DNA of 11,692 nucleotides, from the NCBI GenBank assembly GCA_934636325.1, contig CAKUAK010000116.1, positions 1-11,692 of the forward strand, written 5' to 3'. Below the pieces are notes generated by a model. It saw nothing but the letters and a program-made list of their open reading frames with translations. It was not told the origin of the DNA and did no database searches. This stretch comes from an uncultured Eubacteriales bacterium (GTDB lineage: Bacteria > Bacillota > Clostridia > Oscillospirales > Butyricicoccaceae). How positions within the stretch are numbered: the stretch's first letter is position 1; the number at the start of each line of letters is the position of its first letter. The position numbers and the translations under genes are program-made. Shown piece by piece: positions 7,497-11,692 of the stretch.

Positions 7497-8033
7497 TCAG
7501 CTATGATCTCCGGGGTCTTCAAGAAAATCGCGCCGGTACTGCGAAGGCGTGATCCCTTCGGATCTCTTGAAGGTCTTTGTAAATACCCGGTAATCCCCAT
7601 ATCCCGACTGCTCCGACACCTCGGCGATGGAAAGCGGCGTGGTCAAAAGCAGTTTTTTTGCATGCTCCATGCGTATGTTGGTCAGGTATGCCAGAAAGCC
7701 AACCCCTATTTTGCTTTTGAACAGCTGGCTTATATACTGGGCATTCAGGTGGAACTCTTCGGCCAGCACGGACAGGCTTATCTCCTCGGCCAGATGCTCC
7801 TGCATATAGCGCGTGATAGCGCGGATAGGCGTTTCCTCCCGGTCGCTCTCATGACCGGAGGGCTTCTCGCGGAACATGGCTATCCTCAGGGAGTCGATCT
7901 TTGCCAGCGCCTCCATGCCGTCGGCGGCTTCGCCGATGACCTGGCAGTCATGCGCCTCCCATTCGAAAAGACGCTTAAAGCCCTCGCGGATCATTATCTC
8001 ATCGTCAACCAAAAGTACCCGCAGCTTTTTCAT
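7497..8033 (-). CDS. AraC-type response regulator with truncated receiver domain
   Basis: A 178-residue protein that begins as a normal YesN-type regulator (VLLVDDE, acidic pair Asp10-Asp11, helix to about residue 48) but changes at about residues 48-52 straight into the linker and AraC DNA-binding domain (about 70-172: LSVLAEEFHLNAQYISQLF first HTH, IAEVSEQSGYGDYRVFTKTFK second, ITPSQYRR end). The receiver segment that should carry the phosphoacceptor Asp (near residue 55), the Ser/Thr and the Lys is absent, about 70-80 residues compared with the usual about 250-residue form. The frame is intact, so the DNA-binding half is probably made, but it cannot be phosphorylated in the normal way. The ATG overlaps the kinase stop (ATGA), with GGGAGG 7 nt upstream. 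It could be a decaying gene, a constitutive regulator or an assembly deletion. Confidence 0.85.
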   Translation of the reverse strand: MKKLRVLLVDDEIMIREGFKRLFEWEAHDCQVIGEAADGMEALAKIDSLRIAMFREKPSGHESDREETPIRAITRYMQEHLAEEISLSVLAEEFHLNAQYISQLFKSKIGVGFLAYLTNIRMEHAKKLLLTTPLSIAEVSEQSGYGDYRVFTKTFKRSEGITPSQYRRDFLEDPGDHS

Positions 8034-9004
8034 TTGTTCGCCTCCCTGACAGGCAGCAGAATATGTGCCGACACGCCGCCGCCCTCGTTTTCGGTATAAG
8101 AAAGCCCATAATCCCGGCCACAGAGCAGCTTTATGCGTTTCTGCACATTCAGGATCCCGATGCTGCTGCCGGTCAGCTTGGGCGGCCGGCTGGCATAGGA
8201 GAGAAGCATGGCGTCGACCGCCTCTTTTTTTCCCTCTGCAAAGCCGCCGCCCGTATCCATGACCGATATCTCCATCCGCCCCTCCGCCATCCTTTTTGCC
8301 GATATGCTTACCTCACCGCGATAGCCCTTGTTTTTCAGGCCGTGACGCAGGCTGTTTTCGACGATCGGCTGGAGGATAAAGCTGGGGACCTGCGCGCCTC
8401 CCAGCTCGGGGTCGATATCATAACGGCATTTGAGATCGGGATAGCGGCTGCACATCAGCTCCATATATGCCTCCAGAAGCTCGACCTCGTCGTCCAAGGT
8501 GACCATCGGGCGGTCGGCCTTTATACTTAAGCGAAAGAAACCGGCCAGCCTCATGAGCAGGGCCGACACCTGTTTATCCCCGTTGAGTTCCGCCTGAATA
8601 CGGATGGTATCCAGCGTATTATAAAGGAAGTGCGGGTTGACCTGGCTTTTAAGATAGAGCATCGACAGCTTCTGCTCGACCAACTCGGCCCGCAGCGCCT
8701 CGGGGTTTTCCAGCGTGAGGTAGAAGGACAATGTCATAAGGGTTATGCCCATGCCGCTTATCAGCCATGTGTGATGCAGCCCCTGTAAAAGACATACCGT
8801 AAACTCGATAAAGAGCGCCGCGCCGATGGCCGACCCTTTCTTCCGGTCGATACCCTTCCGGTTGGACATAAGCTCCACAGCACACAGAAACAGGTAAAAT
8901 GCCACGGCGGCATAGGGCACGGCCATATATGGCCCGGATGAATAAGTGCCCGCGGCCGTCACGGTATAGGATATGGGCAGCAGGAAGCTGCCCAGCTCGG
9001 CCAT
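8030..9004 (-). CDS. LytS/YesM-type sensor kinase, C-terminal part of a frameshifted gene
   Basis: This 324-residue frame is the larger part of a sensor kinase whose beginning lies in another frame (8959-9333). It contains four of the predicted membrane helices (the first at its very start, then about 26-46, 57-76, 80-98), a short linker, the His_kinase domain with QVNPHFLYNTLD (His125), and an ATPase core with the N box ILQPIVENSLRHG (Asn217), G1 DTGGGF (Asp250) and the glycine-rich SIGILNV. All catalytic motifs are intact. The frame continues sensibly upstream of the ATG at 9004 (KPRRSDLAAVIFLIM), which shows that this ATG is internal and not the true start. It overlaps the AraC-type regulator by 4 nt, as in YesM/YesN pairs. 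If no frameshift is corrected, an internal start at 9004 is the only route to a product. Confidence 0.85.
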   Translation of the reverse strand: MAELGSFLLPISYTVTAAGTYSSGPYMAVPYAAVAFYLFLCAVELMSNRKGIDRKKGSAIGAALFIEFTVCLLQGLHHTWLISGMGITLMTLSFYLTLENPEALRAELVEQKLSMLYLKSQVNPHFLYNTLDTIRIQAELNGDKQVSALLMRLAGFFRLSIKADRPMVTLDDEVELLEAYMELMCSRYPDLKCRYDIDPELGGAQVPSFILQPIVENSLRHGLKNKGYRGEVSISAKRMAEGRMEISVMDTGGGFAEGKKEAVDAMLLSYASRPPKLTGSSIGILNVQKRIKLLCGRDYGLSYTENEGGGVSAHILLPVREANK

Positions 9005-9333
9005 AATGAGGAAGATAACGGCCGCCAGGTCCGACCTGCGGGGCTTCTGGTCTCCTCCTGTATCAGGATGGCGATATACCGGTAAAACAGGAATATCACC
9101 GCCGCCATGCTGCCCAGAAAAAGCCGGTGCAGTATGCCGTTGAAAAGCGGCGGCACGCTGTCCGGATGATTTACTGTGTATACGGTCGCGCCGTCAAGGG
9201 CCAGATGGACCATCACGGCCGCCAGCAGGACCGAAAAGGTTTGATGCAGCGGGGTCTGCTCTTTTTCCGCCGTGAAATACATATAGGCGATAAACGATGT
9301 CACCAGAAGCAGGGCTATCTCCATCCGCAGCAT
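8959..9333 (-). pseudogene. N-terminal membrane part of the frameshifted sensor kinase
   Basis: The first about 94 residues are three membrane helices (about 3-20, 30-52, 72-92: FLGSMAAVIFLFYRYIAILI) followed by QEET; the remaining 30 residues (RSPAGRTW onward) look like out-of-frame text. The start ATG 9333 is supported by AGGAG 7 nt upstream and an extended -10 promoter. Restoring one base in the region 9040-9060 would join this to the kinase frame, giving about 434 residues with seven helices and a cytoplasmic kinase domain. Whether this is a true mutation, a sequencing error or a programmed -1 shift cannot be decided here. Confidence 0.8.
9040..9060 (-). other. Probable frameshift site in the sensor kinase
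   Basis: Upstream coding sense is in the frame of ATG 9333 through QEE; downstream sense (SDLAAVIFLIMAELG) is in the frame of 8030-9004. The switch needs one added base (or a -1 slip). A run of four C on the coding strand (9043-9040) is a natural place for a lost base; adding one gives SPRRSDLAAV. Confidence 0.75.
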
Positions 9334-9360
9334 GGAAGTTCTCCTTTTGACGTTTTTCTT

Positions 9361-9366
9361 ATCATA
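9361..9366 (-). promoter_or_regulatory. Extended -10 promoter of the frameshifted kinase
   Basis: On the minus strand TGA-TATGAT forms an extended -10 (TGnTATGAT). The -35 region is weak (CTGATT at 17 nt). Transcription would start near 9354, about 20 nt before the ATG at 9333, and upstream of its AGGAG site. Confidence 0.5.
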
Positions 9367-9501
9367 TCACAAACCCAAGGAAAAATCAGGATATTTTTCT
9401 TTCATCCCACGTTTGATCCCATGCTTATATTTTACAAAAACTCTTTTCTCTCCGATAGGCCGTTTTTATATCGGTATGTGGCGATTTTATAGATTTATAA
9501 G

Positions 9502-9542
9502 GCGAGACCTTGCCCCGGAATTGAGCAAGATCTCGCTTTTTT
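9502..9542 (+). terminator. Strong hairpin with T tract, plus-strand orientation
   Basis: GCGAGACCTTGC and GCAAGATCTCGC form a 12-bp stem with one mismatch around an 11-nt loop, followed by TTTTTT on the plus strand. On the minus strand it begins with AAAAAA and ends in a weaker TTATAAATCT. It lies about 75-115 nt after the CNNM stop, so it most likely ends that gene on the minus strand, although its better T tract points the other way, where no plus-strand gene is seen nearby. Confidence 0.65.
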
Positions 9543-9615
9543 AATGACGATCATGGCATAAAAGACATACGCCATATAGCTGTCACACTCGCAGTCTTAT
9601 CCCACGCTGTCGAGC

Positions 9616-10857
9616 TTATTTCGGAAGGCCATCGCATTGCTTGACAGTAATGGATGCCACTCTATGCGCACTCAGCTCAGAAACCGTGATCTCCAGATGT
9701 TGCACATGAAAAGATTCACCTTGGGTTGGGACCCTGTTCAGCTGCTCCATTACCCAGCCGCCCACCGAAACGCTGTCGGATTCCAGCTTAACATCAAAGA
9801 ACTCCATAAAATCTTCCAGACTGACGGAACAATCGACACGATAGCTGCTTTCTCCCAACTTTTTAAAATCTTCTTCAACTTCGTCGTGTTCGTCCCAAAT
9901 CTCGCCGACCAGTTCTTCCAGAATATCCTCCATCGTAACGATGCCAAGTGTTCCGCCAAAATCATCCACAACAACAGCAATATGAGACTTCTGATGCTGA
10001 AGCATTTTCAAAATATCCCGGATCTTTGTATGCTGATAAACAAACATAGGCTCTGTCATGATCTCTGCTATGGGCTGACCGGTCATTTTCCCATTAACAT
10101 AAAAATCCTTTTGATGAAGAATACCGACGACCTGATCAATGGTATCATGGTAGACCAGCAGTCGTGAAAAACGGGACTGTGTAAAGGCCCTTGCGATCTC
10201 ATCGTGACTTTCGTCGATACTTACAGCCTCCAGTTCGATCCGGTGGGTCAGAATCTCGGCCGCTGTCAGCTCGCTGAACTCCAAAGCGTTTCGAAGGAGC
10301 TCACCCTCTTTTTCGTCGATCCCGCCATCCTGCTCAACATCCTCCATGAAAAGGAGCAGTTCTTCATGGGATATTTTTGCATCTCCATCTGTCTTGAAGA
10401 AACGGGAAACAAACCTCTTCCATTGAGAAAAGAGGAAATTCAGCGGCGTTAAAACCCATATCCAAAGGCGGATGATCGGCGCACTGAACAAAGCAAACCG
10501 TTCAGGCGTGTCCTTTGCGATGCTCTTAGGTGTGATCTCTCCAAAAATCAGAACGACGATCGTCACGACGACCGTAGAGATGGTCGCGCCAATATCCCCA
10601 TAGAGTCCCACGAACAGGAGCGCACCGATAGACGCAACCATGATATTCACGATATTGTTTCCGATAAGGATAGTAGAGATCAGCCTGTCATACTCCCCTG
10701 CCAGTCTGAGTGCCAGCGCCGCCCGCTTGTTTCCGTTATCTGCAAGGACCTTCAACCGCGTTTTATTCAAAGACGAAAATGCCGTTTCTGCTGCGCTGAA
10801 ATAGGCAGACATGACAAGGCAAACCGCCATTGCGAAAATGCTTCCAAAATAATTCAT
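9616..10857 (-). CDS. CNNM/CorC-HlyC family ion transporter
   Basis: A 413-residue member of the hemolysin-C/CorC-like family, annotated as hemolysin family protein but related to CNNM Mg2+ or cation transporters. The CNNM/DUF21 membrane domain (about 1-150) has the FSAAETAFSSL and GEITPKSIAKD signature motifs. Two CBS domains follow (about 200-258 and 265-320; the second includes VVVDDFGGTLGIVTMEDILEE), then the CorC_HlyC domain (about 335-408). CBS domains in this family bind ATP-Mg or related nucleotides. The length is normal. The start has AAAGGAG 6 nt upstream. It is preceded by a structured leader with a terminator-like hairpin and appears monocistronic. Base composition is lower in GC than in the genes to its left (21-33 of 60 in three lines counted). 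Mg2+ export or uptake is inferred from the family. Confidence 0.93.
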   Translation of the reverse strand: MNYFGSIFAMAVCLVMSAYFSAAETAFSSLNKTRLKVLADNGNKRAALALRLAGEYDRLISTILIGNNIVNIMVASIGALLFVGLYGDIGATISTVVVTIVVLIFGEITPKSIAKDTPERFALFSAPIIRLWIWVLTPLNFLFSQWKRFVSRFFKTDGDAKISHEELLLFMEDVEQDGGIDEKEGELLRNALEFSELTAAEILTHRIELEAVSIDESHDEIARAFTQSRFSRLLVYHDTIDQVVGILHQKDFYVNGKMTGQPIAEIMTEPMFVYQHTKIRDILKMLQHQKSHIAVVVDDFGGTLGIVTMEDILEELVGEIWDEHDEVEEDFKKLGESSYRVDCSVSLEDFMEFFDVKLESDSVSVGGWVMEQLNRVPTQGESFHVQHLEITVSELSAHRVASITVKQCDGLPK

Positions 10858-10898
10858 AAAAAACTCCTTTATTTCCTGTCCATATTATTGTTTCATGC

Positions 10899-10945
10899 AA
10901 AAAGACACATCTATGCCCTTAACCGCAGCAAAGGGCGCAGATATG
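10899..10945 (-). terminator. Leader terminator/attenuator before the CNNM gene
   Basis: On the minus strand CATATCT pairs with AGATGTG (one G-T) and GCCCTT pairs perfectly with AAGGGC around a 10-nt loop; a 2x2 internal loop separates the stems. TCTTTTT follows directly. It lies about 40 nt before the CNNM ATG, inside the transcript leader, as expected of an attenuator. Its stem overlaps the end of the small leader ORF. Confidence 0.65.
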
Positions 10946-11006
10946 CCGCATACAGACAGGCCATATAAAAGCAGTTGTCAGTATCGTCGCTACTGTCATA
11001 CTCCAC
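10911..11006 (-). CDS. Putative 31-residue acidic leader peptide
   Basis: A GTG start with AAGGAGG 8 nt upstream opens a 31-codon frame beginning MEYDSSDDTDNCFYM and ending in Leu/Arg-rich residues. The stop falls in the 3' arm of the terminator-like hairpin, so translation to its end would disturb that hairpin. An overlapping frame (ATG 10999, stop 10919-10921, 26 residues, MTVATILTTAF) is a weaker alternative since its spacing to the same ribosome site is 15 nt. A real peptide is not proven; the strong ribosome site is the main support. The acid-rich start recalls nascent chains that make ribosomes unstable at low Mg2+, but that is a guess. Confidence 0.35.
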   Translation of the reverse strand: MEYDSSDDTDNCFYMACLYAAYLRPLLRLRA

Positions 11007-11065
11007 GAAATATCCCTCCTTTTCCCTGCGCATTGCATCGGCTTCTTGCAGCCTTGCGCACCTCT

Positions 11066-11071
11066 ATCATA
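11066..11071 (-). promoter_or_regulatory. Extended -10 promoter of the CNNM transcript
   Basis: TGTTATGAT on the minus strand gives a TGn-extended -10. No clear -35 is seen. It would set the transcript start at about 11059, exactly where the structured leader begins. Confidence 0.4.
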
Positions 11072-11102
11072 ACATTTATGCGGTGTAGATTCGGTAAAGA
11101 AA

Positions 11103-11130
11103 CAAACTCAGAGCAATATCGCTCTGTTTG
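11103..11130. repeat. Inverted repeat between divergent CNNM and KdpD-like genes
   Basis: CAGAGC and GCTCTG form a perfect 6-bp inverted repeat around AATATC, extended by CAAA/TTTG across a 2-nt bulge. It lies just upstream of the -35 (11136) of the kinase promoter and about 40 nt upstream of the CNNM -10 on the other strand, a good place for an operator serving both genes. Confidence 0.5.
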
Positions 11131-11135
11131 AAATC

Positions 11136-11164
11136 TTGATGTGCTCTTTCTCATGAAGTATAAT
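11136..11164 (+). promoter_or_regulatory. Promoter of the KdpD-like kinase gene
   Basis: TTGATG (11136-11141, 4 of 6) is followed after exactly 17 nt by a perfect TATAAT (11159-11164). Transcription would begin near 11171. This excludes the upstream in-frame ATG at 11153 and supports 11198 as the translation start. Confidence 0.78.
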
Positions 11165-11197
11165 GCTCTTGTGAAAAGCACATTTGGAGAGATCGCC

Positions 11198-11692
11198 ATG
11201 AAAAGTCACCAACGACAAAAAGATATACTGTTTTCGATCATTGTTTTTTGCTGCGCCTTTGCCGTCAATCTTCTGATACAGAAGATCTTCATAACGCAGA
11301 CGCTGGTTCCCATGATCTTTGTATTCGGAGTGTTTCTGATTTCATTAAAAACACATGGGTATCTCTACGGCATCTCTTCGGCTATCGTCAGTGTGTTCGC
11401 GGTAAATTTTGCGTTTACCTATCCATACTACGCTTTTGATTTCTTTGTGGAGGAAAGCATCTTCTCCGCTATTATTATGCTGATAATCGCCATTTCCACC
11501 AGCACGCTGAACATTCGGATCCGGGAGCAGGAAATGCTGCGGGTGCGGGAGCAGGAGAAGCTGCGCTCGGAAAGCGAAAAAGAGCGCATGCGGGGCAATC
11601 TGCTCCGGGCGATCTCCCACGACCTGCGCACGCCCCTTACCTCCATATACGGGTCCACCTCCACGCTTATTTCCAAATATGACGCGCTTTCC
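11198..11692 (+). CDS. KdpD-like (DUF4118) sensor histidine kinase, partial
   Basis: The open frame runs to the window edge (165 codons read, no stop), so the C-terminus is missing. Four helices (about 11-31, 34-51, 56-75 and 86-103) form a DUF4118 membrane domain as in KdpD; the N-terminal KdpD and USP domains of full KdpD are absent, the short form found in many Clostridia. A charged coiled-coil linker (about 105-134) leads to HisKA with LLRAISHDLRTPLTSIYGS (His141). The ATPase domain lies beyond the window, and a KdpE-like regulator would be expected next. GGAGAG lies 7 nt before ATG 11198. Short KdpD-like kinases may sense K+, turgor or other signals; the specific role here is unknown. 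The REQE linker repeat is unusual. Confidence 0.92.
   Translation, partial: MKSHQRQKDILFSIIVFCCAFAVNLLIQKIFITQTLVPMIFVFGVFLISLKTHGYLYGISSAIVSVFAVNFAFTYPYYAFDFFVEESIFSAIIMLIIAISTSTLNIRIREQEMLRVREQEKLRSESEKERMRGNLLRAISHDLRTPLTSIYGSTSTLISKYDALS

Larger units (their letters stand above)
10858..11059 (-). promoter_or_regulatory. Structured leader upstream of the CNNM gene
   Basis: About 200 nt between the proposed start of transcription (near 11059) and the ATG. It contains a 5' helix (TGCGCA at 11055-11060 with TGCGCA at 11027-11032, enclosing GGCT/AGCC), a strong AAGGAGG site, small ORFs, and a terminator-like hairpin. A possible competing helix pairs ATATGGCC (10959-10966) with GGCATAT (10941-10947), using the CATAT also needed by the terminator stem. 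I do not recognise it as M-box, ydaO or other known riboswitch. A cis-acting attenuator is inferred. Confidence 0.45.

Noticed and set aside
7458..8099. 213-codon plus-strand frame opposite the AraC-type regulator
   Set aside because: No domain sense and opposite a clear AraC domain.
9499..9579. 26-codon minus-strand ORF (MAYVFYAMIVIKKARS...) running through the 9.5-kb hairpin
   Set aside because: No ribosome site, and its codons are made mostly of the hairpin; probably chance.
10895..11199. Frames of 67-78 codons on both strands between the CNNM and KdpD-like genes
   Set aside because: They cross promoters, the inverted repeat and the terminator hairpin, and lack ribosome sites or domain sense.
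1..11692. CRISPR arrays, tRNA or rRNA genes, insertion sequences
   Set aside because: I saw no regularly spaced repeats, no transposase-like frame with terminal repeats and no tRNA- or rRNA-like stretch on reading the window.

Overview
The window looks like chromosomal DNA from a Gram-positive Clostridia-type bacterium (Bacillota). The signs are strong AGGAGG-type ribosome binding sites, sigma-A-like promoters, TTG/GTG starts, a lipobox lipoprotein with GerMN-like domains, a DacF-like carboxypeptidase, and a YesM/YesN-type (LytS-like kinase plus AraC regulator) signalling pair. Genus cannot be told from the sequence. The stretches sampled to about 9.3 kb are GC-rich (36-40 of 60 in three lines counted), and the CNNM gene at 9.6-10.9 kb is poorer (21-33 of 60 in three lines).

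Region 1 (88-4573, minus strand) is one probable operon read right to left from a very good promoter (TTTACA, 17 nt, TATAAT at 4588-4616): an OmpR-type response regulator, a hairpin that could attenuate, a HAMP-type sensor histidine kinase, a GerMN lipoprotein joined to it by an ATGA overlap, and a MATE efflux transporter overlapping the lipoprotein by 8 nt. The regulator/kinase/GerMN-lipoprotein order resembles actinobacterial MtrA-MtrB-LpqB. Divergent from it, at 4729-6051, is a secreted, membrane-anchored D-Ala-D-Ala carboxypeptidase that ends in a strong, probably bidirectional terminator.

Region 2 (6161-9333, minus strand) starts with a second two-component system that appears damaged. 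Its seven-helix LytS/YesM-type kinase is split by a one-base frameshift near 9040-9060, and its AraC-type regulator has lost about half of its receiver domain, including the phosphoacceptor aspartate. A 62-residue zinc-ribbon (Cys-rich KTR) protein follows, then a terminator, then three small genes: a 54-residue two-helix membrane protein, a DUF2087 protein and a four-helix DUF2975-like membrane protein.

Region 3 (about 9500-11692) differs in base composition. It holds a CNNM/CorC-HlyC family ion transporter on the minus strand, preceded by a roughly 200-nt structured leader with a small, acid-rich ORF that runs into a terminator-like hairpin. Divergent from this is a KdpD-like (DUF4118) sensor kinase, cut by the window edge, with a near-perfect promoter. 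The window therefore carries parts of three separate sensor systems. The most interesting points are the CNNM leader, the decayed (or rewired) second system, and the previously unlisted small membrane ORF.
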